Assembly (NCBI RefSeq): GCF_041435495.1 | Contig: NZ_CP108644.1 | Coordinates: forward strand, 7,115,501-7,179,500 | Reading direction: 5' to 3' | Length of the DNA: 64,000 bases | Source of the DNA: Streptomyces sp. NBC_01116 | Lineage (GTDB): Bacteria; Actinomycetota; Actinomycetes; Streptomycetales; Streptomycetaceae | Shown: positions 26,695 through 36,620 of the stretch, piece by piece | How the letters are laid out: the number at the start of each line of letters is the position of its first letter | How positions within the stretch are numbered: position 1 is the stretch's first letter | The notes under the pieces: model-generated | Seen by the model: only the letters and a program-made list of their open reading frames with translations | Database searches by the model: none | Told to the model about the DNA's origin: nothing | Position numbers and translations under genes: made by a program

Positions 26695-27717
26695 ATGCCG
26701 GTCGACCGCCCCGACGCACTGCCCGCCGCCCGCCGTCCGCACCGGCTCGCGGGCGGGCAGCCGGGCCTGCTGGCGCCGGGGGCCACCACGGACCCGCACC
26801 GGCTGCGTCTCTACCGCCTGCTGCGCACCGAATACCCCCTCGGCTACGACCCGGGGCTCGGCGCCTGGCTGCTCAGCCGGTACACGGATGTGGCCCTGGC
26901 CCTCACCGATCCCGGGTTCACCGGCTACCCGCACGACGGGACCCCGCGCGGCCGGGCCCCCGTGCCGCTCGGCCTCTGCCGGGGCAGCCTCGTCTGCGTC
27001 CCGTCGGCCGCGCCGTACCGCGCCGCCGAACCCGCCGTCGAGCGGACCGCGTACGTCCTGGCCCGCCGGATCGCCGGGCGCGACCGGGCGGACCTGGTGG
27101 CCGACTTCTGCCGCTGGCTGCCCGCCGGCGCCGCCGCCGCGGCGGCCGGGCTCTCCTACCCGGGCCTGAGCACCCTGCCCCGGGGCGGCCTCCACCGGCG
27201 GACCGGCGGCGGCGCCGGCGACTGCGCCGGGCCCACCGCGCTCCGCGAGCACGCCCTCGCCTCGTTCCTCGCCAACATGCTCGACGACCCCGACCTGCTG
27301 GCCGCCGCGACGGCAGGCGAAGGGGCCGCCACGCTGCTCGGGCGGGCCTGGGCCGAGACGCTGCGCCGCGATCCGCCCGTCCAGATCGTGCTGCGCCGCA
27401 CCCGTACCGAGGTGGCCGTCAGCGGCGGCACGCTGCCCGCCGACGCACCCGTCGCCTGCCTCATCGGCGCGGCGGGCCGCGACCCGGCCCGGTTCGGCGC
27501 ACCCGACCGCTTCGACCCGCTGCGCGCCGACGCCGACCCGCTGCTCATCGGCCCGGCCGGCTGCCCCGCGGCGCTCCTGGGCCGGCTGGAGGCCGAACAC
27601 GGCCTGCGCGCCCTGCTGACGGCGATGCCCGGCATCCGCTGGGCCGACGGCTTCCGCCCGGCGGCCGGCGGCCTGCTCACCCGCGGACCGCGCACCCTGC
27701 TCATAAGCCCGTCCTGA
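26695..27717 (+). CDS. Cytochrome P450-like protein with altered haem loop
   Basis: A 340-residue protein, about 60 shorter than a normal bacterial P450. Recognisable parts are the N-terminal region (LLSRYTDVALALTDPGFTGY), the K-helix ExxR motif WAETLRRDPP (Glu221, Arg224), and GAAGRDPARFGAPDRFDP. The haem-ligand loop reads LLIGPAGCPAALLGRLEAEHG. Cys290 aligns with the axial thiolate, but the preceding Phe-Gly-x-Gly-x-His segment is shortened. The I-helix Ala-Gly-x-Asp-Thr oxygen-activation motif is not found; a Gly/Arg-rich stretch sits there. It may be degenerate or a non-oxygenase. Start at ATG 26695 with a weak purine-rich site. Confidence 0.75.
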   Translation: MPVDRPDALPAARRPHRLAGGQPGLLAPGATTDPHRLRLYRLLRTEYPLGYDPGLGAWLLSRYTDVALALTDPGFTGYPHDGTPRGRAPVPLGLCRGSLVCVPSAAPYRAAEPAVERTAYVLARRIAGRDRADLVADFCRWLPAGAAAAAAGLSYPGLSTLPRGGLHRRTGGGAGDCAGPTALREHALASFLANMLDDPDLLAAATAGEGAATLLGRAWAETLRRDPPVQIVLRRTRTEVAVSGGTLPADAPVACLIGAAGRDPARFGAPDRFDPLRADADPLLIGPAGCPAALLGRLEAEHGLRALLTAMPGIRWADGFRPAAGGLLTRGPRTLLISPS

Positions 27718-27736
27718 CGGCCCCGGTCCTGGCCCC

Positions 27737-30109
27737 TCAGTCCCGTACCCGCCGCAGCAGCGCCACCGGCCGCTCGGCGAACAGCTCGGACGCCGCCACC
27801 GCGCCGCCCGTGAACTCCCGGCCCGGCGAGGCCGACAACAGGTCCCGCCAGGGGCCCCCGTCCGGCAGGTCCAGCACCGTGTCCCGCCAGCCCCCGCCCT
27901 CGGCCAGCCGCAGCGACAGCCGGGTCACCGCCGTGACCACCTCGCCGGACCGGCAGAAGGACACCAGGTGCGGGGCGGCCGGGCCCCGGGACGTCAGCGG
28001 CGCGTACGTCCCCGACTCCCCGAACACCTCCGGCAGCTCCCGCCGCAGCCCCAGCGCGGCCGCCGTCAGCGCCTGCTTCTCGCCCCCGGCCTCCGGCCGC
28101 CGGAACGGCCGCCGGTTGTCCGGGTCGACCAGGGCCAGGTACTCGCACTCCGTGCCCTGGTAGAGGTCCGGCACCCCCGGCATCGTCAGCTGCACCAGCG
28201 CCGCCCCCAGCACCTGGGCCCGCACATGCGGGGCGAGCGCGTCGGCGAACTCCGCGACCCGGGTCCGGGTCACGCCCGGCCCGCTGCCCGGACCGGCGGC
28301 GACGAAGTCCGCCACCGCCCGCTCGTACACCGGGTCCGGCTCCGTCCAGCTGGTGAACAGGCCCGCCTCCCGCACCGCCTTCAGCAGCGCCGGCTCCAGC
28401 CGCCCGGACAGCTCCTCGTCCGGCAGCTCCGCGCAGCCGTACGCCGACTGCCAGGCGGCCCAGGCCAGTTGTGGATCGGGGGCCGCCACACCGGTCGCCG
28501 CCGACAGCTCCTCCACCAGCGCCGCCCACCGCTCCGGGCACTGGGACAGCACCGCGATCCGGGCCCGCACGTCCGCGCTGCGCTTGGTGTCGTGCGTGGT
28601 CAGGACCGTGCCGGTGGCGGGCCAGTCGCGCGCGATCCGCGCCGCGAAGGCGTGGAACTCCTCCGGCGACACCGCGGGCCGCCCCGGGTCCCCGCCCACC
28701 TCGGTCGCCGAGATCAGCGGGACGTACCGGTAGAACGCCGTGTCCTCCACCGACTTGGCGTGCAGCGCGGAGGCGGTCTGCGCGAACCGGGCACAGAAAG
28801 CCGCCTGTTCCTCCCCGTCGCCGAGCCGCCCGAGCGCCAGATCCCGTACGACGTCGACGGCCGTCGCCTCCTGCGGAACGGAGAACGCCGCCTTCGCGTC
28901 CCGTACCGCCCCGTCGGTCAGCGTCTCCTCGGCGATCCGCGACGGCGGTTCGCCCGCCGTGACGTACGGGCGGTAGACCGGGATCCGCACCAGCAGCTCC
29001 CGCACCGCCGTCCGCAGCGCCCAGGGCGCGTGGTCGCGCAGCACGGGGTCCCGGCCGCAGATCCCGGCCGCGAGCCGGGTCAGCCACGCGGTCTCGGCGG
29101 CCAGCTCGTGCGCCGCCACCCGGTACGCGGCCCGGCGCACCGTCGCCGTCCAGTCGCCGCCCCGGTCGCCGGGCGGGCCCGCGAACTCCCGGTAGCGGGC
29201 GAGCAGCTCCGCCGCGCCGGACGGGTCGGTGAACAGCCCGTCGATCCGGTGGAGCGCGTCGTACCCGGTGGTGCCCGCGACCGCCCAGTCCGCCGGGAGG
29301 CGCTCGTCGCCGGTGAGGATCTTCTCCACCACCGTCCAGCGGCCGCCGGTGGCCTCGTTCAGCCGCTCCAGATAGGCGGCGGGCGCGGCGAGGCCGTCGG
29401 GATGGTCGACGCGCAGCCCGTCCAGCACCCCGTCGCGGAGCAGTTCGAGGACCTTGGCGTGCGTGGCGTCGAAGACCTCCGGGTGCTCGACGCGGACCCC
29501 GATCAGCTCGGAGACGGTGAAGAACCGCCGGTAGTTCAGCTCGGTGCGGGCCAGGCGCCACCAGCCGAGCCGGTAGTGCTGGGCGTCCAGCAGCTCCGGC
29601 AGCGGCAGGTCCGCCGTCCCGGCGCGCAACGGGAACTCCAGCTCGCCGTAGCGCAGCACCTCCCCGTCCACCGCGAGGCGCTCCAGCTCCCCGCCGAGCG
29701 GCCCGGCGAGCACCGGCAGCAGCACCCGGTCCCCGCCCGCCGCCCAGTCGATGTCGAACCACCGTGCGTACGGGGAGGACGGGCCCTCGCGCAGCACGTC
29801 CCACAGCGGACGGTTGTGCCGGGGCGCGGCCGCCATGTGGTTGGGCACGATGTCCAGGACCAGGCCGAGCCCGTGCTCCCGGGCGGCCGAGGCGAGCGAG
29901 CGCAGCCCCTCCTCGCCGCCCAGCTCCGCCCGGACCCGGCTGTGGTCGACCACGTCGTAGCCGTGCGGGGAGCCGGGGACCGCCTCCAGGACGGGCGACA
30001 GGTGGAGGTGCGAGACGCCGAGCGCGGCGAGGTACGGCACGGCCTTCTCGGCGGCGGCGAAGGGGAAGTCGGGCTGGAGCTGAAGCCGGTACGTGGCGGT
30101 GGGCGTCAT
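27737..30109 (-). CDS. treY: Malto-oligosyltrehalose synthase
   Basis: A 790-residue GH13 enzyme that converts the reducing-end alpha-1,4 bond of maltodextrins to alpha-1,1, giving maltooligosyl-trehalose for TreZ. The N-terminus TATYRLQLQPDFPFAAAEKA is diagnostic of TreY. GH13 motifs follow: VLDIVPNHMA, nucleophile Asp in GLRVDHPDGL, Glu in TVVEKILTGDE, and VLTTHDTKRSADVRAR. The end reads GVPDLYQGTECEYLALVDPD. The start at ATG 30109 has TAGGAG upstream. It is followed on the same strand, 79 bp upstream, by glgX. Confidence 0.96.
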   Translation of the reverse strand: MTPTATYRLQLQPDFPFAAAEKAVPYLAALGVSHLHLSPVLEAVPGSPHGYDVVDHSRVRAELGGEEGLRSLASAAREHGLGLVLDIVPNHMAAAPRHNRPLWDVLREGPSSPYARWFDIDWAAGGDRVLLPVLAGPLGGELERLAVDGEVLRYGELEFPLRAGTADLPLPELLDAQHYRLGWWRLARTELNYRRFFTVSELIGVRVEHPEVFDATHAKVLELLRDGVLDGLRVDHPDGLAAPAAYLERLNEATGGRWTVVEKILTGDERLPADWAVAGTTGYDALHRIDGLFTDPSGAAELLARYREFAGPPGDRGGDWTATVRRAAYRVAAHELAAETAWLTRLAAGICGRDPVLRDHAPWALRTAVRELLVRIPVYRPYVTAGEPPSRIAEETLTDGAVRDAKAAFSVPQEATAVDVVRDLALGRLGDGEEQAAFCARFAQTASALHAKSVEDTAFYRYVPLISATEVGGDPGRPAVSPEEFHAFAARIARDWPATGTVLTTHDTKRSADVRARIAVLSQCPERWAALVEELSAATGVAAPDPQLAWAAWQSAYGCAELPDEELSGRLEPALLKAVREAGLFTSWTEPDPVYERAVADFVAAGPGSGPGVTRTRVAEFADALAPHVRAQVLGAALVQLTMPGVPDLYQGTECEYLALVDPDNRRPFRRPEAGGEKQALTAAALGLRRELPEVFGESGTYAPLTSRGPAAPHLVSFCRSGEVVTAVTRLSLRLAEGGGWRDTVLDLPDGGPWRDLLSASPGREFTGGAVAASELFAERPVALLRRVRD

Positions 30110-30188
30110 GGACTCCTACGTACCCCGTCCGGGGCGGTCCGTGTCACCCCGGACGGAACACTCACTCCCGCCCCCGGCCCACCGGGCC

Positions 30189-32318
<2,130 letters not shown>

Positions 32319-32724
32319 GATGAAGACTCTTCCACTTCTGATCCGGGTGCGGTGGCCTTCCTCGGCCCGATACTCCTCGAATACTTCCCGCATACTCCCC
32401 GAAAACGAGGCGCTCACCTAGGACGTCACCCGGTGCGGCCGGGTCCCGTCGCCCCGCGCGGGGCCGGACCGGTCAACTTCGGACACTCCCGTGCCGCTCC
32501 GGACGTGCTTCCGGGCCCCGTCACCCGGCGGGCGTCCGGTTCCCGCCCCGGAACAAGGGGCCTAATCACTATGAATCAGCTCACTCCACCCGATCTCGCC
32601 GCAAGGAACAAGCCTTACGCGCAGGGGAGTTGAGAAAGTCGCCTGCGCATCGGGCTGCGTCGGATCGTGGTCCCGGAGTACCCTTCCTTGATCGTTGGGT
32701 GGGGGAGTGGAAGGCGGTACGCGG
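32319..32724. other. Divergent intergenic region between glgX and the HEPN gene
   Basis: About 400 bp. The glgX side has three 11-bp phased repeats (separate entry). The centre contains GC-rich inverted segments without a clear terminator. At about 32560-32580 a less GC-rich patch (CTAATCACTATGAATCAG) could be a promoter for the rightward gene. No credible gene. Confidence 0.45.
32370..32402 (-). promoter_or_regulatory. Three 11-bp phased direct repeats upstream of glgX
   Basis: ATACTCCTCGA, ATACTTCCCGC and ATACTCCCCGA are consecutive 11-mers starting at 32370, 32381 and 32392 (plus-strand sequence). The last ends 84 bp before the glgX ATG. Direct repeats phased at about one helical turn are typical of binding sites for tandem-binding regulators such as OmpR-type response regulators. 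The factor is unknown. The alternative is coding repetition if glgX starts at 32417. Confidence 0.45.
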
Positions 32725-33960
32725 GTGAGCTCGGGAGGGTTCGAGCTGCCCCCAGGTGACGCAGGTCACGAGGGGGAATCGACCGATGCCCCGCCCGGGG
32801 CGGTGTCCCTCGCGCAGCCCATGGAGATCGGCGCCGAGCTGGACTGGGGCTCCGAGGCATGGAACGAGGTGCGCACCCGGGCCCAGCGGGCCGGACGCGC
32901 CTATATCTGGCTGAATCTGGTCGAACAACGTCTGCGGGCCGTCGTCGCCGCGGTGCTCCGGCCGATCTACGAGCCGGTGCACGGCGAGGAGTGGGTGGTG
33001 GCCGCGGCCGGACCGGCCGGGCAGGAGTGGGTGCAGCGCGCCGTCGCCGTACGCGAGGTCTCGCGCCGCAAGGGCTATCTGCTGGACCCGGCCGACGACA
33101 ACGTCCTCAGCTTCCTGACGCTGCCGCAGCTGCGTGAGCTGATGGTCCAGCACTGGCCCTGCTTCGAGCCGTACTTCGACGACCGGCGCGATGTCGAGCT
33201 GGCCCTGGACGAGCTGGAGGTGGCGCGCAACGTCGTCTCCCGCAACCGCGCGCTGAACGAGGCGGTCCTCGCCCAGGCGGAACGCGCCTCCGCCCGGCTC
33301 CTGGACATCCTCGGCAGCGGGGCGGGGGTGCCCTCCGCCGACCGGCTGCCGGTGGACGCGGTGGAGGAGCTGGTCGGCGACCGGTACGCGGACGTGGTCT
33401 CCGTCCACCCCGACCGGGTCCGGCTCCAGCGCCAGCTGCCCGCCGAGGACCTGTTCGGCGGGGCACGGCGGCTGGACGCCATCGGGATAGGGCTCAACCT
33501 GCTCGTGCAGAACTTCTCCGGCCGCCGGCTCGTCCGGCTCGCCGAATCGGGCTGCCGGGTCCGGCTGCTGTTCATCAACCCGGCCAGCAGCGCGGTGCGC
33601 CGCCGGGAGCGGGAACTCGGCCTCAAGAAGGGCGAGCTGAGCCGCTCGGTGGAGATGAACATCCTGCACATGCGCCGGGTGCGCTCCAAGCTCCGCGACC
33701 CGGGCGCGTTCGAGATCCAGGTCTTCGACGAGACCCCGCGCTTCACCGCCTACCTGGTCGACGGCGACGGCCCGGACGCCGTGGGCGTCGTCCAGCCCTA
33801 TCTGCGGCGGGCCCGGGGCATGGAGGCGCCGGTGCTGGTGCTGCGCGGCGGGGGCCGGCGCACGGTGGTGCGGGCGGGGCAGGACAGCGAGCACGGCCTC
33901 TTCGAGACGTACCGCGAGGAGTTCGAATCGGTCTGGACGGACTCCCGGCCGGTCTCCTGA
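32725..33960 (+). CDS. SAV2148-family HEPN domain protein
   Basis: A 411-residue cytoplasmic protein of a family conserved in Streptomyces. The N-terminal tail is acidic/Pro-rich. The helical HEPN-like domain includes YIWLNLVEQRLRAVVAAVL and ELEVARNVVSRNRALNEA, where the Arg-Asn pair is the candidate RNase motif. The C-terminal part (LAESGCRVRLLFINPASS, then DPGAFEIQVFDETPRFTAYL) resembles the DUF5919/PLD-like nucleotide-processing fold. Start GTG 32725 agrees with the family N-terminus; the ribosome-binding site is weak. No toxin-antitoxin partner is adjacent. RNA cleavage is a family-level expectation, unproven here. Confidence 0.85.
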   Translation: MSSGGFELPPGDAGHEGESTDAPPGAVSLAQPMEIGAELDWGSEAWNEVRTRAQRAGRAYIWLNLVEQRLRAVVAAVLRPIYEPVHGEEWVVAAAGPAGQEWVQRAVAVREVSRRKGYLLDPADDNVLSFLTLPQLRELMVQHWPCFEPYFDDRRDVELALDELEVARNVVSRNRALNEAVLAQAERASARLLDILGSGAGVPSADRLPVDAVEELVGDRYADVVSVHPDRVRLQRQLPAEDLFGGARRLDAIGIGLNLLVQNFSGRRLVRLAESGCRVRLLFINPASSAVRRRERELGLKKGELSRSVEMNILHMRRVRSKLRDPGAFEIQVFDETPRFTAYLVDGDGPDAVGVVQPYLRRARGMEAPVLVLRGGGRRTVVRAGQDSEHGLFETYREEFESVWTDSRPVS

Positions 33961-33987
33961 ACCGGCGGGACCGTGCGCTTCCCCGCC

Positions 33988-34060
33988 CGGTCTCCTTCCG
34001 GTCCCGGCCGGTCTCCTTCCCGGTTCCGCCCGGTCCCCTTCCCGGTTCCGGCCCGTCTCC
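33988..34060 (+). repeat. Degenerate 21-22-bp tandem repeat, about three and a half units
   Basis: Units begin at 33988, 34009 and 34031 with CGGTCTCCTTCC or CGGTCCCCTTCC followed by CGGTTCCG-like sequence. A half unit follows at about 34053. The array lies between the HEPN stop and the exonuclease leader. It is pyrimidine-rich on this strand. No function is evident. Confidence 0.65.
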
Positions 34061-34158
34061 TGACGGGCCGTGCGCCGCGGACCTCCCCGAGGCTCTGTCA
34101 GTGGCCCGTGCGAAGGTGTTCAGCACATGGGGGAGCGCACCACGAAGGAGGTATCGGG

Positions 34159-34869
34159 ATGAGCTGGCACCGGGGAACACTGGTCGGCTTCGACCTGGAG
34201 ACGACGGGGACCGACGTCGAGAACGACCGCATCGTCACCGCCGCGCTGGTCCGGCTGGACGCGGAGGGGACGGTCGCCGAGCAGCGGACCTGGCTGCTCG
34301 ACCCGGGGGTGGCGATACCGGAACAGGCCTCCGCGATCCACGGCATCGGCACCGACCACGCCCGCGAGCACGGGGCGCGGGCCGCCCCGGCGGTCGAGGA
34401 GATCGCCCACGCGGTCGCCGAGGTGCTGCGCTCCGGCGTTCCGCTGGTGGTGATGAACGCGCGCTACGACCTCTCGCTGCTGGACCGCGAGTGCCGCAGG
34501 CACGGACTGCCGTCGGTCGACGAGCGGGTCGGCGGGGCACCCTCGCCCGTCATCGACCCGCTGGTGATCGACAAGCACGTCGACAAGTACCGCAAGGGCA
34601 AGCGGGCCCTCCAGGCGCTCTGCGACCACTACGGGGTCACGCTGGAGGGAGCCCACGAGGCGAGCGCCGACGCGGTGGCCGCCGTGCGCGTGGTGCGCCG
34701 GATGGGCGAGCGGCACCGGCCCGTCGGCACCCTGCCGCCCGCCGAGCTGCACGCCCTGCAGATCCGGGCGGCAGCCGAGCAGTCGGCCTCGCTCCAGGCC
34801 TATCTGCGCCGCTCGGACCCGACGGCCGTGGTCGAGGCGTCCTGGCCGGTGATCCCGCGCAGCCGCTGA
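34159..34869 (+). CDS. DEDDh 3'-5' exonuclease, DnaQ/epsilon type
   Basis: A 236-residue exonuclease of the DNA polymerase III epsilon-like family. The DEDDh residues are visible: Asp and Glu in GFDLETTGTD, Asp in VMNARYDLSLLDREC, His and Asp in GAHEASADAVAAV. The C-terminal 50 residues (PAELHALQIRAAAEQSASLQ) form a helical tail typical of Streptomyces homologues. The start at ATG 34159 is set by GAAGGAGG. It probably degrades single-stranded DNA or RNA. No polymerase gene is nearby. Its stop codon lies within an 8-bp direct repeat. Confidence 0.92.
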   Translation: MSWHRGTLVGFDLETTGTDVENDRIVTAALVRLDAEGTVAEQRTWLLDPGVAIPEQASAIHGIGTDHAREHGARAAPAVEEIAHAVAEVLRSGVPLVVMNARYDLSLLDRECRRHGLPSVDERVGGAPSPVIDPLVIDKHVDKYRKGKRALQALCDHYGVTLEGAHEASADAVAAVRVVRRMGERHRPVGTLPPAELHALQIRAAAEQSASLQAYLRRSDPTAVVEASWPVIPRSR

Positions 34870-34889
34870 GCCGCTGAGCCGCTGAGCCG
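34862..34889 (+). repeat. 8-bp direct repeat spanning a stop codon
   Basis: GCCGCTGA occurs three times in tandem (34862-34885), with a partial fourth copy. The first copy contains the exonuclease TGA. Replication slippage there would not change the protein end. Confidence 0.7.
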
Positions 34890-34917
34890 CGGTGGGCTGT
34901 GGGTGGGTGCCCCGGTG

Positions 34918-35063
34918 TCAGTTGGCGGCGGGGGAGGCCGTGCCGTCGGCCTCGATGTCGAAGTTGATCCCGACCGCCGTCGACCGAGGTGACGGTCGCC
35001 GTCACGCCCAGGGTGCTGCCGTCGCCCGCCGTGAGGGTGCAGCGGGTCTTGGCGCCGGCCCGC
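34918..35063 (-). pseudogene. Frameshifted remnant of a DUF4333 lipoprotein
   Basis: The minus strand reads AKTRCTLTAGDGSTLGVTAT and VTSVDG in one frame, then INFDIEADGTASPAAN and TGA (34918-34920) in another. Together these form the C-terminal half of a DUF4333 domain, where the VTSVDGD-x-INFDIE strand pair is continuous. The frame is lost near 34985, and the N-terminal signal peptide and first half are missing. The adjacent gene at 35075 cuts off anything upstream. The fragment is too short and broken to be functional. Confidence 0.65.
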
Positions 35064-35074
35064 CCGCGGGCCCC

Positions 35075-35587
35075 TCAGAGCTTGCCGAAGATCACTCCGC
35101 GCCAGGTCCAGCCCGAGGTGAGGGCGGTGTCCCGCAAGGGCTCCGTCAGCTGCGCGCTGTCGAAGCTGAACGACTCGGCCGTTTCGAGGCGGCCGCTCTC
35201 CCCGCGCTGGAGCGTGTAGCGGCGCGAGACGGTCCTGCCCCCGCCCCGGGTGTACGTCGCCGACGTCCGGAGCCGCGGCGGATTCCCGACGCGGGTGACT
35301 TCCCAGCTCTCCTCGACGGCACGCACCTCGGGCACGTCCTCGGCCAGCCGCATCCGGATCCGGATGGCGTGCGTCAGCTGGGACTGGACGAAGAAGTTCT
35401 GCCAGGCGGGCTCGGCGATCCGCCACTCCGCCACCAGATCGGCGCCGTGCGCCGCGCCGTCGCCGATGACGTACGGGGCGTCCGGCCGGTTGAGACCGAG
35501 CAGGGCCGTCCTCAACTCTTCGGCCGATCGCGGCGCCGTCCCGTCCTCGGGGCGCTTGGTTCCGGTCAGCATGTCGAAGAATCCCAT
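35075..35587 (-). CDS. Hypothetical protein, 170 aa
   Basis: A small soluble protein beginning MGFFDMLTGTKRPEDG. It contains ADLVAEWRIAEPAWQNFFVQ and a C-terminal SGWTWRGVIFGKL. The central part alternates hydrophobic and charged residues like a beta-rich fold (RIRMRLAEDVPEVRAVEESW). No signal peptide or membrane span is present. I do not recognise a named domain. The start at ATG 35587 is leaderless, with a TAGGTT -10 box six bases upstream. The stop lies just before the DUF4333 remnant. Function is unknown. Confidence 0.8.
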   Translation of the reverse strand: MGFFDMLTGTKRPEDGTAPRSAEELRTALLGLNRPDAPYVIGDGAAHGADLVAEWRIAEPAWQNFFVQSQLTHAIRIRMRLAEDVPEVRAVEESWEVTRVGNPPRLRTSATYTRGGGRTVSRRYTLQRGESGRLETAESFSFDSAQLTEPLRDTALTSGWTWRGVIFGKL

Positions 35588-35593
35588 GAGGTC

Positions 35594-35599
35594 AACCTA
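35594..35599 (-). promoter_or_regulatory. -10 box of a probable leaderless promoter
   Basis: TAGGTT on the minus strand, six bases before the ATG at 35587, with the same TAGGTTGACC context as the promoter at 730-735. Confidence 0.5.
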
Positions 35600-35611
35600 T
35601 GCCGAGGCCGT

Positions 35612-36478
35612 TCAGAAGGGGTACCAGCGGACCTCGGGATCGTCCTCGCGCAGCGAGGCCACCCGGCGGCGGAATTCGGCGAGCGCCTTCGGGTTGGCCG
35701 GGGCGTGCTGGGAGACCCAGGCGCAACTGGCCGTCTCCCGGGCGCCGCGCAGCACCGCGCACCCCTCCCACTCGCGGACGTCCCAGCCGTACGCGGACGT
35801 GAAGGCGTCGTAGGCCGCGGGGTCGAGGCCGTAGCGGTCGCGGGAGAGCGCGAGGACGACCAGGTCGTGCTCGCGCAGATCGGCGGAGAACGTCTCCAGG
35901 TCGACCAGGACCGGGCCGTCGGGCCCGACGTGGACATTGCGCGGGAGCGCGTCGCCGTGGATCGGACCCGGCGGCAGATGCGGGACGAGCGCGGCGGCCG
36001 CGGCCGCGAAGCCGTCGCGGCGCTCGCGCAGGTAGTCGGCGTCCGCCGGGTCGATCGCCTCTCCCGCCAGGCTCAGCCAGCGCTCCACGCCGCCCAGCAG
36101 CTCGCGGCGCGGCAGGGCGAAGCCGGCCGGGGCGGGCAGCGCGTGCACCAGCGAGAGCAGCGGTGCGAGGTCGCGCGGCTCGGCGGGGCGTACGGGGTCG
36201 GGCAGCCGGTGCCACAGCGTCACGGGGTGGCCCCCGACCAGGCGGGGCTCGCGCTCGGCCGCCCGGACGGCCGGGACGCCGGACGCCGCGAGCCAGTCGG
36301 CGAGGGCCACCTCGCGCTCCGCCCGCTCGCGCAGCTCGGGGTGGCCGGTGGCGTCCCGGCCGACCTTGAACACCAGGTCGCCCGCCGCGAAGACCGCGTT
36401 CTCGCCCAGCGCGAGCAGCTCCGCCGTGCCGGGGAAACCGGCGGCCGTCAGCACCTCGCGCGCGCGCATCTCGTCCAT
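35612..36478 (-). CDS. Aminoglycoside phosphotransferase-fold kinase
   Basis: A 288-residue APH/choline-kinase-like protein. The ATP-binding Lys lies in DLVFKVGRDATGHPEL. The catalytic loop GPIHGDALPRNVHVG carries the Asp and Asn of the Brenner motif, and the metal-binding Asp is in VLVDLETFSADL. The family phosphorylates aminoglycosides, amino sugars, choline or proteins, so the substrate is open. Start at ATG 36478 with a CAGAAT -10 box seven bases upstream and no ribosome-binding site. It lies 24 bp from the hypothetical gene's start on the same strand but has its own promoter. Confidence 0.88.
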   Translation of the reverse strand: MDEMRAREVLTAAGFPGTAELLALGENAVFAAGDLVFKVGRDATGHPELRERAEREVALADWLAASGVPAVRAAEREPRLVGGHPVTLWHRLPDPVRPAEPRDLAPLLSLVHALPAPAGFALPRRELLGGVERWLSLAGEAIDPADADYLRERRDGFAAAAAALVPHLPPGPIHGDALPRNVHVGPDGPVLVDLETFSADLREHDLVVLALSRDRYGLDPAAYDAFTSAYGWDVREWEGCAVLRGARETASCAWVSQHAPANPKALAEFRRRVASLREDDPEVRWYPF

Positions 36479-36485
36479 GGGTGCG

Positions 36486-36491
36486 ATTCTG
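36486..36491 (-). promoter_or_regulatory. -10 box of a probable leaderless promoter for the APH-like gene
   Basis: CAGAAT on the minus strand ends seven bases before the ATG at 36478. No ribosome-binding site and no clear -35 box. Confidence 0.4.
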
Positions 36492-36620
36492 CATCCCCGC
36501 AGGCCACCTTGACGAACCGATGACCCGTCAGCACGATGACGGAGGCCTCCAGGGCAGCCGGAACGGGATGAAGTCCCTCTCAGGCACATCAGTGAGATAC
36601 GGGACAGAGGGGTCTTCTTC

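Noticed and set aside
32615..32700. Minus-strand small frame ending MRRRLSQLPCA upstream of the HEPN gene
   Set aside because: No start codon lies at a usable distance from the AGGAAGG, and the codon bias is weak.
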